A stretch of DNA of 48,466 bases, from the IMG/VR virus record IMGVR_UViG_3300021559_000003, positions 1-48,466 of that record; one strand, given 5' to 3'. Positions 27,349 through 37,095 of the stretch are shown in pieces (positions within the stretch are counted from its first letter, which is position 1; each line of letters opens with the position of its first letter). A program made the position numbers and the translations under genes. The notes under the pieces were generated by a model, which was not told the DNA's origin, searched no databases, and was given only the letters and a program-made list of their open reading frames with translations. The DNA comes from a virus.

Positions 27349-27843
27349 ATGAAAATTATCCCTCTCACTCGCGGGCTCCAAACGCTGGTAGACGATGAGG
27401 ATTTCGACCAACTCAATAAGCACAAGTGGTATGCGCAGCGCTGTAAATCAGGTGACAACGTTAGGTTTTATGCGGCTCGCCGGGATGTAGTCACAAGAAA
27501 GATCGTTCTGATGCACAGGCAACTTCTCGGCTTAGAAAAACGCAGCGACCACGGCGACCACAAGAACGGTGACTCGCTGAATAACCAGCGATACAATCTT
27601 CGGCCCGCAACTCATCGACAGAATCTTTGCAACACCGGCAAGCGCAACCAAGCCACCACGTCCAAGCATAAAGGCGTTAGCTTCTACAGGAACACTGGCG
27701 AGTGGGAAAGCTATGTGTGGGTCGATGGGAAGAAGCGGCGCCAAGGATATTTCGAGACTGAGCACGAAGCGGCTTTGGGCTACAACTTCGCCGCATTGCA
27801 TCACTACGGCGAGTTCGCAGTGCTAAACGAGGTTCATGTCTGA
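27349..27843 (+). CDS. HNH homing endonuclease with AP2 domain
   Basis: A 164-aa protein starts MKIIPLTRGLQTLVDDEDFD. The family's opening (NKHKWYAQRC) is followed by the HNH core DHGDHKNGDSLNNQRYNLRP. The AP2-like domain then reads TSKHKGVSFYRNTGEWESYV, GKKRRQGYFETEHEAALGYN. It is the same subfamily as the minus-strand gene at 20772, but here oriented with transcription. It is placed between two small head-region genes. Its stop shares bases with the next ATG. Confidence 0.88.
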   Translation: MKIIPLTRGLQTLVDDEDFDQLNKHKWYAQRCKSGDNVRFYAARRDVVTRKIVLMHRQLLGLEKRSDHGDHKNGDSLNNQRYNLRPATHRQNLCNTGKRNQATTSKHKGVSFYRNTGEWESYVWVDGKKRRQGYFETEHEAALGYNFAALHHYGEFAVLNEVHV

Positions 27844-28124
27844 TGCCACTCGTAAAAGGACAACCCGGAGCCCGAATCAGCGAGAAGGACCCCGTTTGCT
27901 CGGTTAAGTCTACCGCCGACCTTGAGGACGCGAATTACTCCGGGCACGAGCCCAGAAACACGGCGGCCATGAAGCATTTCGAGAACACGCGACATATTCT
28001 CCTGAATCACTGCGAGGACAAGGATCACCGCATCCCGCAGCAGGGAGAAGATCCAAGGCCGATTCCTCCCGACCAGCATTCCGGGAAGCGTGGGCCAGTT
28101 TGGACAACTGAACAGAAGAAATAG
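27843..28124 (+). CDS. hypothetical protein, 93 aa
   Basis: The protein starts MPLVKGQPGARISEKDPVCS. It is polar, with a few Cys/His (VCSVKS, HCEDKDHR). The end PIPPDQHSGKRGPVWTTEQK is proline-rich. No recognisable fold or family. It lies between the HNH gene and a tail-region structural protein. Confidence 0.5.
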   Translation: MPLVKGQPGARISEKDPVCSVKSTADLEDANYSGHEPRNTAAMKHFENTRHILLNHCEDKDHRIPQQGEDPRPIPPDQHSGKRGPVWTTEQKK

Positions 28125-28179
28125 CCTCAACTAACCCATGTGCCGGGTGAGCATGTATCGCCCCGGTGGGAGGTAAAAG

Positions 28180-29094
28180 ATGTCGCGCACGCAATCGGTC
28201 CAGCATTACGATACTGCCTTTCCTGATGGAATCCTGACCTTCGGCATCACCGACATGGTGATCGCCACGGGCACTGGCACGGGGGCTTATACGCGCCTCG
28301 CCTCGGGCTCGTGGTCGCTCAACGTTTCGACCACAACTGCAAGCCAGATCGCCATCCCGATCTCCGGAATCTTGCGGAAGTATGGGATGCAGGACTTCGT
28401 GCAGGAAGCTTTTGGGAACTCCATTCCCAGAGGTTCGCATGGTCAGCCGGTGGGCTGGCCGAATACGCTCTCTACGGCTAACTCCCTTGCAGGGAACGCA
28501 ATCAACGTTGCCGTCAAGTCCAGCGTGAATTTCTCGGTAGGCCAAGCCTGCCTTGTGGACACGGTAGCCTCGACCGTCCAAGAGACGGCTGTTATCAGCG
28601 CGATTCCCGATGCAACGCATATCACGTTCTTCAGTCTCGCGAATGCACATACAGCGCCGGTTCCAATTGCTGCGAACGTCTTTACAACTCCTGCAAGCGT
28701 GACGGGGATTCCGCCCTTTACCGGAATCACGGAATTGACTCCGGTGACCGCGGTTCGTCCCAAGGGAATTCTCATCAAGCAGATCACGCCGCGGTATGTC
28801 ATCAACACGGCGAATGCGGCGACGAACACGATTGGGATTACCGAGACGGTCTACGCACAAGGCGCGTCTCCGACGGCCACGGTGAACACGATCCTGACGA
28901 ACGCGGCGAACGGGCTGGTGACGGCTTTCAGTGCGAACGTGAACGTGACGCCGATTCCGATTCCGGTCGCGAATCAGAAGTGGTTCATGAATCGCAACTC
29001 GGACATCATCATCGAGTGGGACATCACCAACGGCAGCACGGGAACGGTGGATCTGCTGGGCATAGAGGTGGACGTTAGTTTTAATTTGGGCTGA
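28180..29094 (+). CDS. beta-rich structural protein, 304 aa
   Basis: GGGAGG lies before the ATG at 28180. It starts MSRTQSVQHYDTAFPDGILT. The protein is beta-rich throughout with many Thr/Ala/Val repeats (ATGTGTGAYTRLASGSWSLN, GISG, ITPRYVINTANAATNTIGIT). There are no helical coiled coils or catalytic motifs. It is probably a tail or head surface protein. The preceding 55 bases (28125-28179) contain no gene. Confidence 0.6.
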   Translation: MSRTQSVQHYDTAFPDGILTFGITDMVIATGTGTGAYTRLASGSWSLNVSTTTASQIAIPISGILRKYGMQDFVQEAFGNSIPRGSHGQPVGWPNTLSTANSLAGNAINVAVKSSVNFSVGQACLVDTVASTVQETAVISAIPDATHITFFSLANAHTAPVPIAANVFTTPASVTGIPPFTGITELTPVTAVRPKGILIKQITPRYVINTANAATNTIGITETVYAQGASPTATVNTILTNAANGLVTAFSANVNVTPIPIPVANQKWFMNRNSDIIIEWDITNGSTGTVDLLGIEVDVSFNLG

Positions 29095-29097
29095 CAT

Positions 29098-29268
29098 ATG
29101 GCACGGCGCGGGCATCCATCAACGGCGCATGAGTACCGAGCAGACGGCTCCTGTATTCATTGCGGGATGTATCGTGTGAATGTCGAAGCCATGAGCCATG
29201 TCTGCACCCCGGAGCGCGAAGCCGAGCAGGACGCGAAAGAGAAGGCGGAGCAGGACGATAAGGAATAA
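29098..29268 (+). CDS. small zinc-knuckle protein, 56 aa
   Basis: MARRGHPSTAHEYRADGSCI is followed by HCGMYRVNVEAMSHVCTPER. CIHCG and SHVC give a C-x2-C...H-x-C site. The end is a charged helix (EAEQDAKEKAEQDDKE). The start is three bases after the previous stop. The function is unknown. Confidence 0.6.
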   Translation: MARRGHPSTAHEYRADGSCIHCGMYRVNVEAMSHVCTPEREAEQDAKEKAEQDDKE

Positions 29269-29314
29269 ATTTTATTCCATAGCAAAATATCAGCATTAAC
29301 GATATGTTTGCTAA

Positions 29315-29878
29315 ATGAGACAAGTTCTTGAGAGATATGCCGGATACAGTGTCGAGGCAACGAATCGTCGGAGGATGTCCGCTCGAGACCGGGCAATTCG
29401 ATTGCGCACCCAAAACCCGGAGAAATATAGGGAGCAATCGGAAAAATCCAAGATTCGACTCAAGAAGTGGCGCGAAGACAATCCTGAAAAATACCGTGAG
29501 CAAGCAGCGAAGTATCGCCAGAAAAATCGTGAACGCCTGCGTGCCCAAAAGAGGAGATGGGAATTCCTCAATCCGGACAAAGGTGCAACAGCATCTCGGT
29601 ATCGCCATGAGTTCGGATTTACTCTTGATGACTGGAATCAGGAATGGGAAAGACAGGGCAAACGTTGTGCTATCTGTAAACGGACACAGCACACCAAGAA
29701 AAGGTTTCATCTTGACCACTGTCATAAAACAAATGCGATTCGCGGAATCCTTTGTCCCCGCTGTAATCGCGTTTTGGGTTTGTGTAAGGACGATCCGGAC
29801 TTGCTGCTAGAGGCGGCTAAGTACCTGAAAAGAGGTGCCTTATTGCTAACGATACCAGCGGCACAGTCTGGAGGATAG
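29315..29878 (+). CDS. HNH endonuclease of the endonuclease VII family
   Basis: A 187-aa protein. A long basic helical N-terminus with repeats NPEKYREQ (twice) and RLRTQ is followed by CAICKRTQHTKKRFHLDHCH, then GILCPRCNRVLGLCKDD, the zinc pairs and H-N-x-x core of T4 recombination endonuclease VII-like proteins. AT-rich DNA and the 46-base AT-rich gap before it (29269-29314) mark it as an insertion. Its last 37 bases overlap the next gene, whose start it seems to have displaced. Confidence 0.85.
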   Translation: MRQVLERYAGYSVEATNRRRMSARDRAIRLRTQNPEKYREQSEKSKIRLKKWREDNPEKYREQAAKYRQKNRERLRAQKRRWEFLNPDKGATASRYRHEFGFTLDDWNQEWERQGKRCAICKRTQHTKKRFHLDHCHKTNAIRGILCPRCNRVLGLCKDDPDLLLEAAKYLKRGALLLTIPAAQSGG

Positions 29879-30117
29879 ATTCTCTTCCGTTCTCCTATGC
29901 GTTTCCGGTGAAGATCGTCACGGCTCAATGGACCGATGCGGTAAGTGCCGGGGATCAGGTGGTGATGCAGAATGCCGCGTCGAAGCCCATCATCGACTCA
30001 CAGGCGAGTTCTCCAAACTTTCAGCAAAACTTCGGCTTTTTGGGATGGCAGAACGGAATCAAGGTCACAACGCTGACTTCAGGCGTACTCCAACTCTCAG
30101 TCGGAGGCGGGAAGTGA
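29842..30117 (+). CDS. small structural protein with ATT start
   Basis: A 91-aa protein reads ANDTSGTVWRIDSLPFSYAF, PVKIVTAQWTDAVSAGDQVV and so on, beta-rich with no cysteines. The conserved-looking sequence begins before the first normal start codon (GTG 29908). The only candidate directly after a ribosome site (AGAGGTG, 5 bases) is ATT 29842, immediately before Ala-Asn-Asp. The frame is closed by a TAA at 29818-29820. Either ATT is used, or the gene lost its ATG when the HNH gene inserted and now starts at GTG 29908. It ends by a GTGA overlap with the fibre gene. Confidence 0.5.
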   Translation: MANDTSGTVWRIDSLPFSYAFPVKIVTAQWTDAVSAGDQVVMQNAASKPIIDSQASSPNFQQNFGFLGWQNGIKVTTLTSGVLQLSVGGGK

Positions 30118-32663
30118 AATGCAAAGTTCTTCTCATTTTGATGTTGCTGGCTCCGTTCGCGCAGGGCCAGAGCACCTATTTCCGCTTTGTTGCTTCCACC
30201 GTCTCTGCTAGTTCCGGCATCAACCTTCAGAATTCCGGCTCGATCTACCAGCAAATCTCTTGGACGAAATCAGGCACGCTGGCGACTTGCCAGGTGCAAG
30301 TAGATTCGTCTGCAGATGGGGTGACGTGGAACTCGGGTGACATCGTTGCCTCGCAGGCGTGCACGTCGAACGGGAACGTGAACGCGGTTCATTTCGTGTC
30401 GAACTACTCGCGCGTGAATGTGACGGCGATTTCAGGTGGCGGGTCGGTCACTGTAGTTTTCACGGGCTACACGACAAATCCGGTTCCGAGTGGCGGGTCG
30501 GTCACGTCCATTGCGACGACCTCTCCAATCACCGGAGGAACGATTACGACGACGGGAACGATCGCTTGCCCAACCTGCAACGCTTTTTCCGCGCTCACCG
30601 GTGGGACTAACACTGCGGCAGCCATGGCGGTCGGCACTGGCGCGAGTGAGACGTACAGCGGGACGGGATCAATCAATGCATCGAATAGTCCCTTTCTCTT
30701 AACAGCCTTTCCGGTCAGTGTCTACGGTGCCAAGTGCGACGGCTCGACCGATGACACAACCGCGATTCAGGCAGCCGAAACCGCAGCCGAATTAGCTGGC
30801 AGTGGCAGCACGGTGATTTTTCCAGCCGCGCAATGTAACTACTCGACCACGTTGACAATTCAGGCGAACGGCATTCATTGGGTAGGACAAGGAGAACGCT
30901 CCACAGTCCTGATGGATACGACGGCGGGGAATGATTTCCTCGACATCACCGGTCCCTCATTTGCAACCTCGCTTCTCTTCGGATCGATCCAGGGCATTAC
31001 GTTCAAACGCAACCTTGCATTCACCGGCGGCCCAAACGGACTGAAGCTCCTCAATGTTCAGTTTTGGACCTTCGAGTCAATTGAAGTGTGGGATTCGGCT
31101 AGCTTGATCAATTGTTTAGCTTGTGCCAACAACCTTTTCCACAGAGTCAACGCAATTTCGAACCTCTCTGCGGTCACAAATTCCTTTGATATGCAGACCG
31201 GCGATTCCACGATTTTAGAGGATTGTGTGAGTGCTGCCGTGGGCGGGCATGTCATCACCAATGCGCTAAACATCTTTAATTCGGCTGCCGATCTCTGGAT
31301 TGAGCGTATCAACGTTGCGGCAGGTGGTGGTGATGTGGTCATCACCGGGGCAGCCGGCAATCCTGCCAGCCAGGACGTTCATTTTATCAGTCCAATTCTT
31401 GAACCGGCTTCGGCTGCTGCAGCTCTGCAAATTACTTCGACCAACGGAAATAATTGCGGACTGAGCACTCCCTGTCAAATCACGATTGTTGATCCCCACA
31501 TCGTCAACAGTGCTGGCCCCGATATCGTACTCACCAACGCGCAGGGCGTGAACATCATCGGCGGTGACATCCGTTGCATTGCAGCAACGAATTGCGTTCA
31601 GGTTACCGGAGCATCCAGCACGAACGACACCATGAACGGCAACTGGTTTCGCTCGGCATTTGGCGGCGCGAGTCCGACTTCCTTCGTTGATATAAGTTCG
31701 GCGGGCAAAAATATCAGTGTTGTCAACAATCAGTTTTTCGGGACTTCCAGCTTTCCGTTTGGCACTGCAATCACGGTCACAGGAACGACGGGCGGAGTTT
31801 ACAGCAACAATGCCATCGGTGGAAACGGAACGACTGCGGTTAGCTTTGACAACAGTTCATCGTCCAACATCCTGCAAAACAACACCATTGACACCACCAA
31901 TATCACCACCGCAATCGCTGATGCGAACGGCACCAACACCGGCCCGCCAAGTTTTTTCCTTGACCCAAGCAAATACAGTTGGTTTTTCGACGACTTCATA
32001 ACGTCCACTTCACTGAACGCAGCTCCCCAGTCGAACGTTGCTCTGAACACTGGCGGGGCTGGAATTAGTTGGACTGGATTTACTACCGGAACCGGAGCCG
32101 GCATTGGCAACCTCTCCCCCTCAGACAGCGGCACCAATGGAGTCTTAAAGCTTACATCCGGCAACGTGTCCGGAAATTATGCACTGCTGGTTTACAGCAG
32201 CGGCATTAGCGGTTCAACGCTGAATGGGCTGATGACGCCCTTCAGCGGAACCACTTTCGATTACAAAATCCGTGTGGCGCTCGGCAACACTACCAATGTC
32301 ACTTATTTTTTCGGATTTCAGGATGGGACTGGAATCGGAGAACTATCCGGCAATGTCATAGCAATTGCTTTCGATACGACGCAATCGGACACAACGTTTA
32401 CCGCAGTGTGCCGCAAGGCCAGCACCTCGACGCGGACAACCATCACGGGTGCAACATTAGACACGAACTATCACGATCTTCGCATCCACTCAAACACGGC
32501 TGGCACGGTCTTGTTCTCGGTCGATGGTGGAGCGGAGATTTCCATCGCGACCAACGTGCCCACAGTAAGTCTCTCCCCTTATGTCACCGACGTCACCCGA
32601 CAATCGGCAGCAACGACACTCAAGATCGATTATTTTCAAGGGTGGGTTGCAATCTCGCGATGA
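30114..32663 (+). CDS. beta-helix tail fibre/spike with signal peptide
   Basis: An 849-aa protein. It starts at GTG 30114 with MKCKVLLILMLLAPFAQGQS, which has the form of a Sec signal peptide with an A-Q-G cleavage site. Next come beta-rich repeats. From about residue 200, VYGAKCDGSTDDTTAIQAAE begins a pectate-lyase-3-type right-handed beta-helix that normally binds or degrades surface polysaccharide. The last ~230 residues are a jelly-roll/lectin-like domain (SWFFDDFITSTSLNAAPQSN, KIRVALGNTTN, FSVDGGAEISIATNV). The GTG overlaps the previous TGA. A signal peptide is unusual for a tail fibre. Confidence 0.7.
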   Translation: MKCKVLLILMLLAPFAQGQSTYFRFVASTVSASSGINLQNSGSIYQQISWTKSGTLATCQVQVDSSADGVTWNSGDIVASQACTSNGNVNAVHFVSNYSRVNVTAISGGGSVTVVFTGYTTNPVPSGGSVTSIATTSPITGGTITTTGTIACPTCNAFSALTGGTNTAAAMAVGTGASETYSGTGSINASNSPFLLTAFPVSVYGAKCDGSTDDTTAIQAAETAAELAGSGSTVIFPAAQCNYSTTLTIQANGIHWVGQGERSTVLMDTTAGNDFLDITGPSFATSLLFGSIQGITFKRNLAFTGGPNGLKLLNVQFWTFESIEVWDSASLINCLACANNLFHRVNAISNLSAVTNSFDMQTGDSTILEDCVSAAVGGHVITNALNIFNSAADLWIERINVAAGGGDVVITGAAGNPASQDVHFISPILEPASAAAALQITSTNGNNCGLSTPCQITIVDPHIVNSAGPDIVLTNAQGVNIIGGDIRCIAATNCVQVTGASSTNDTMNGNWFRSAFGGASPTSFVDISSAGKNISVVNNQFFGTSSFPFGTAITVTGTTGGVYSNNAIGGNGTTAVSFDNSSSSNILQNNTIDTTNITTAIADANGTNTGPPSFFLDPSKYSWFFDDFITSTSLNAAPQSNVALNTGGAGISWTGFTTGTGAGIGNLSPSDSGTNGVLKLTSGNVSGNYALLVYSSGISGSTLNGLMTPFSGTTFDYKIRVALGNTTNVTYFFGFQDGTGIGELSGNVIAIAFDTTQSDTTFTAVCRKASTSTRTTITGATLDTNYHDLRIHSNTAGTVLFSVDGGAEISIATNVPTVSLSPYVTDVTRQSAATTLKIDYFQGWVAISR

Positions 32664-32673
32664 GACCTATCCC

Positions 32674-35600
32674 ATGAAAAAACTGCTGCTGCTGCTCGTC
32701 GTGTCCCAGGCTTTTCTGTGTGCGTTATGCCAAACAAGCAATATCACCGCGACGATTACTGACCCGGATGCGCAAACGTGGAACAATGGGACGTACACCA
32801 TCAACTTCGTACCGACGCCGGGAGTTCCGGGACCGTACACATGGAACGGCGGGCAAGGTTTTACTAAGCAGTATCACGGATCATTTAGTAACGTAGGCGC
32901 CCTAACCGTTTCTCTGCCCTCGTCAAATTTTATTGCTCCTTCCGGGTCGCAGTGGCGCTTTACGCTCTGCCCGAATGCTTCATTTCAATGTGTGGATGTG
33001 GTGCTTGGAGTCACGGGGGGTAGCCCGAATTTATCTACGGCTCTATCCTCTCCGCTTCCCGCTATCCGCTTTGGTGCCGGCCCTTCCTCGTTTGGCTATC
33101 TTGACGTGGAAGTAGGAACTCCCGCGGCTCCGCTCATTCCAGGAGCATTTTATTGGAACGTTTCCAATTTAGTGTCGCGGCAATGGAATGGAACGATCTG
33201 GCAAAACTTTAGTGGCGGCGGAGGCGGCAGTCCTGGCGGAGTAAACACTCAACTCCAATTCAACAATCTCGGAAACTTCGGCGGAATCCCAAACTTATCC
33301 GTTCCAGGATTTTTAGTAGGAAACGGGACCAGTACCACGCCAAGTTTCCAAAGCAATCCGATCTATGATCTGCGCAACTATGCTTGCGCTCAGGACGGAT
33401 CCACGGATGACACGGCTTGTATTACGCATGTTCTTAGTACCATTGGGGCTAATCCGGCGACAATCCTGTTTACGGGACCGACTTCTCAAGAATCCATAAT
33501 TTACCCTCCGAATGTGAAGGTGAAGTTTGAACTAGGCGGACAACTAAAGCCTATTACCTCCACGACTCCTCTAGGGGGAGCGGGCTTCGTACAGGGTACT
33601 GGTGCCTCTAATGTCAATACCCTGACTTCTTCCTGTTCTGTAACTCTGACGGGAATCACCGCAGGAAACGCGCTGATTTTTTTAGAGACGCATCGCTTCA
33701 CCGGGGCCACTATTCCTTTCGGATCAGTCACGGATACACAAGGCGCCGGGTATCTACAACTAACCCAGCAAGGATATAACCTGCCTGCCGTCAACAGTGC
33801 ATGGGGCCGAGCTAACGTTGCTGGTGGCTCGGTTACGGCGACGATTACCTACAAGGACAATCTAGGGAATCCAAAGAGTGTGGCGAATGGCTGCATCCTC
33901 TGGGAAATTTCCGGGATGGGGCCTGTCATCGCCGCAGAGACGGGAGGATCGGGAGCCGAAACTGGGGCTGGTTCGACCACGATGACCGCTCTAGGCCAGT
34001 TCGGTTCTCCTCCTTCGATCCCAACCACTACCGGATCGTTGGTGATCGGATTCGGAGGCCAGCAATTTCTGAATGAGGCGTCTTGTATTCCAGGGAGCGG
34101 CTATACCCAACCAGCTGGATCAGCCGGGTATATAAGTGGAGGTAGTCAGCCGGTTACGGGTTGGGGTTTCAATCTGTGCGCGACCTACAAATTAGCCTCT
34201 CCGGGAGGGAACCAAAATCCTACGCAGACGATTCCCGTAGACCCGCTTCCGCTTGGATCGCCTTGGAGCTATACCGCGCTGTCGGTGATTCCTTCCTCGG
34301 CAGTCATTGACGTACAAGGTCCGGTGGATGCTCCCGCGCAGCAGATTTGCACGAATTGTCTGGCTGGACAAGGGACGCTGGACTTCACCGGCAATACTAT
34401 CGTCGATAAAGTGTTCCCGGAATGGTGGGGGGCCGCATCCTCTGCCGCGCCAGCGACGAACACGCCAGCGCTACAAGCTGCAATCATTGGAGCCTATGGA
34501 TCAAATCGTATCAATGGATCGCAGGCTAACGTATATAACCGGGAACTCCACTTGTCTGGCCTCTACAACATCAACGGAACGCTATCCGCCAATCACATGA
34601 ACGGGTTCAACTGGACCTGTTCTCAGCGTTTCGGGTGTGGCTTAAATCAGACGGCTACAAATACTTCGATACTGACAACCACGACAGGCGGCACCTACGG
34701 AAACTTCGATAACATGATCTGGTCTACGACCGCCAGCCAAAACATTAGCAGCCCGTTAGTCAGCTTAAATTACACCGGCTCCCCTGGGCCTGATCTTGCC
34801 ACTCAGTTAATACACTTTAATCGCAACACCTTTAACGGAAATGGGGTTGCCACAGTAGGCTTAGAAATCGCAGCGGCGGGGGGTGGCGCACAGGGTTCCA
34901 GCATCCTAAATACGAACAACGAGTTCGAGAACTTTACCGAAGCGGCTTACATGGTCGGTGCCGGATCGAATTGCGTGGCATCCACGCTTGCCACCAATGC
35001 AATTTCCATTACCGTAGACACCAGCGACTTTCAGGGCAACCCGGCTTACGCTTTCGAGAACTTCGGCGGCGGGCAGATTAAATTCGATAACGATAGCTTC
35101 GAGGACGGATTTGGAACGTCCACTCAGCAAGGGGTACAAACCGGGTACGATATTTGTGGACAGACCGGCGCGGCTGGCGAGTATGTCATCGTAGAAGACT
35201 CACGAACGGAGAGCAGATATTTCCTGAGTGGAGGCCCTTACGTTGTGCGTAATAGTTTCGGCTTAGATCAATGGTTCCATCTCTCGCCTGGCGTTACTCC
35301 GGGCGTGGGTGCTGGAATCGAGGGGTCTTTTGCTGGAGGCGACGGCGTAGGTTACAACATCACGACCAGCGGTGTCTGGACCGGAGCAGGTACGGAGCAG
35401 TCTCCGATCATTGCTACCAGCGGCAATGCAACCACTCTGACCAATACGAACCAGTCGATAGCTGGAGCTAATACGATTGGCACCTTCGTTAAACTGGAAA
35501 CGGTGACGCAAGCTACTACCGGCTCTACCGGCACACTGTTGAATGTTCCTGTCTCGATTGGCACTGTGACCGGTTCGGTCACTTCGGGCACGATTGGAGT

Positions 35601-37092
35601 TGGCGACACGGTTACCCAAGCGACTACCAGTGTGGCCTGTAAGGTAGTGGCTCCGGCTCCAACCGGAACCGGTAACCTTTTGGTTCAGGCTTGTAGCGGC
35701 ACAGCCGACTCAAGTCATGTGTGGACGGATGGGACCACAAGCGGCACATACACTCCTTCCGCGGCGCCGGCTTTCTCGGTGGCTTCGCCAGTGATGGTAA
35801 TTACGGCGGCAACAGGCTCGCCGGATGCGACTCATAATTGGACGGGCGGAACCAGTGCAGCGGTTCTGGTACCCAGCGGAGCCCCGACCGCGACGGCGAA
35901 TTACACCTCGAACCAGTGGGCCGGATATCAGGCTACGATCACTGCCGGAACGGGCGCGAATCAGTACTGCGTCATCACTTCCAACACGGCAACCGTGCTT
36001 ACCTGCTCCGGAGGCTGGACGACTCGCTACCCGGCAGTGGTCACGCCGACGAACACGCTGGATAATACTTCTACCTATATCGTCGAACCGAATTGGGGCA
36101 CACAAACCACGAATGGCAGTGCTATATGGGCAGCGGATAATAAGCCTGTTGGAACCCTAAGCTTTGCGGATGGGTTTTTTGTCGCCGGCTTGAAGGTGAC
36201 TTTAAATCCCTATAGCGTCGTGCATGGTCTTCAAGTTACGCGCTCAGATTGGGCGAATTTTGGTGGGGCCCCTGCCGACAATACTTGGATTTATGACGGT
36301 CTTGATGGCATTCTGGCAGCATCTGCTTCGGGTACTGGCGCGGGCGTAGTAAACACGAACCTAGTGCGTAATTGGGGATTTAGTCGTACTTCGATTACCG
36401 GCATAAAATCACCCAGCCAGCGCTTTCAAGGGACTCTACCCATTTGCTGGGCCTCCGGACTGGTTGGAGGCGGGACATCCACTTCTGATGTTTGTACCGG
36501 CGTTGATCCTAACGTGGCGGCAGGCACCAAGAAGGGCCGCTGGTACATAGAAAACAACTCCTCGGGCTCGCCGTTCTTTTGGTATTTCAACTTTGACGGC
36601 TCGACGACCGCGCCTGGCCCGATCACGGCTACGGACTTTGAAGGGACCATCGGGACTACCAACGCAAGCACGGGCACGTTCATCAATTTGGTGACGTTCG
36701 GCAAGAACGGTTCTACAGCAAATGCGAAAGCCCAGGTCTGTGAGAACACTCCCGGTTCGACCACGCTCAACACCGGAGGTACGACTACCGATACGGGCTT
36801 GAATTGTCTGCCTGCTAATTCAGTGATTGATGCCGTGGTCTATCGAATCACGACAACGGTTACGACTGCATCGAACTTCACGATCGGCGATGCTTCCACG
36901 GCGAATCGCTTTTGCACGACACAGAGCACGCTGGTATCTGGCACCACGGGGACTTGCTTGGCGCAGTCAGGAACTTCCGCGCAGGTGCAAGGCGCGGCCG
37001 CGAAGATACGAATTACGACAGACGTAAATCCGGGGGCGGGTGGGATTGAACTGATCGTCTATTACCATACGTTTACTCCCCCCACGAGCTGA
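32674..37092 (+). CDS. giant beta-helix fibre protein with signal peptide
   Basis: A 1472-aa protein. The start is fixed at ATG 32674 because MKKLLLLLVVSQAFLCALCQ is a canonical Sec signal peptide (two lysines then a long hydrophobic core). An N-terminal Ig-like/beta region (ITATITDPDAQTWNNGTYTI) is followed by two beta-helix entry motifs (ACAQDGSTDDTACI about 230; EWWGAASSAAPATNTPALQA about 585). Long Thr/Ser/Gly/Asn-rich repeats end in a C-terminal domain with few helices. It is the longest gene in the genome. Placed in tandem with the 849-aa protein, it probably forms the receptor-binding apparatus. Confidence 0.7.
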   Translation: MKKLLLLLVVSQAFLCALCQTSNITATITDPDAQTWNNGTYTINFVPTPGVPGPYTWNGGQGFTKQYHGSFSNVGALTVSLPSSNFIAPSGSQWRFTLCPNASFQCVDVVLGVTGGSPNLSTALSSPLPAIRFGAGPSSFGYLDVEVGTPAAPLIPGAFYWNVSNLVSRQWNGTIWQNFSGGGGGSPGGVNTQLQFNNLGNFGGIPNLSVPGFLVGNGTSTTPSFQSNPIYDLRNYACAQDGSTDDTACITHVLSTIGANPATILFTGPTSQESIIYPPNVKVKFELGGQLKPITSTTPLGGAGFVQGTGASNVNTLTSSCSVTLTGITAGNALIFLETHRFTGATIPFGSVTDTQGAGYLQLTQQGYNLPAVNSAWGRANVAGGSVTATITYKDNLGNPKSVANGCILWEISGMGPVIAAETGGSGAETGAGSTTMTALGQFGSPPSIPTTTGSLVIGFGGQQFLNEASCIPGSGYTQPAGSAGYISGGSQPVTGWGFNLCATYKLASPGGNQNPTQTIPVDPLPLGSPWSYTALSVIPSSAVIDVQGPVDAPAQQICTNCLAGQGTLDFTGNTIVDKVFPEWWGAASSAAPATNTPALQAAIIGAYGSNRINGSQANVYNRELHLSGLYNINGTLSANHMNGFNWTCSQRFGCGLNQTATNTSILTTTTGGTYGNFDNMIWSTTASQNISSPLVSLNYTGSPGPDLATQLIHFNRNTFNGNGVATVGLEIAAAGGGAQGSSILNTNNEFENFTEAAYMVGAGSNCVASTLATNAISITVDTSDFQGNPAYAFENFGGGQIKFDNDSFEDGFGTSTQQGVQTGYDICGQTGAAGEYVIVEDSRTESRYFLSGGPYVVRNSFGLDQWFHLSPGVTPGVGAGIEGSFAGGDGVGYNITTSGVWTGAGTEQSPIIATSGNATTLTNTNQSIAGANTIGTFVKLETVTQATTGSTGTLLNVPVSIGTVTGSVTSGTIGVGDTVTQATTSVACKVVAPAPTGTGNLLVQACSGTADSSHVWTDGTTSGTYTPSAAPAFSVASPVMVITAATGSPDATHNWTGGTSAAVLVPSGAPTATANYTSNQWAGYQATITAGTGANQYCVITSNTATVLTCSGGWTTRYPAVVTPTNTLDNTSTYIVEPNWGTQTTNGSAIWAADNKPVGTLSFADGFFVAGLKVTLNPYSVVHGLQVTRSDWANFGGAPADNTWIYDGLDGILAASASGTGAGVVNTNLVRNWGFSRTSITGIKSPSQRFQGTLPICWASGLVGGGTSTSDVCTGVDPNVAAGTKKGRWYIENNSSGSPFFWYFNFDGSTTAPGPITATDFEGTIGTTNASTGTFINLVTFGKNGSTANAKAQVCENTPGSTTLNTGGTTTDTGLNCLPANSVIDAVVYRITTTVTTASNFTIGDASTANRFCTTQSTLVSGTTGTCLAQSGTSAQVQGAAAKIRITTDVNPGAGGIELIVYYHTFTPPTS

Positions 37093-37095
37093 TGA

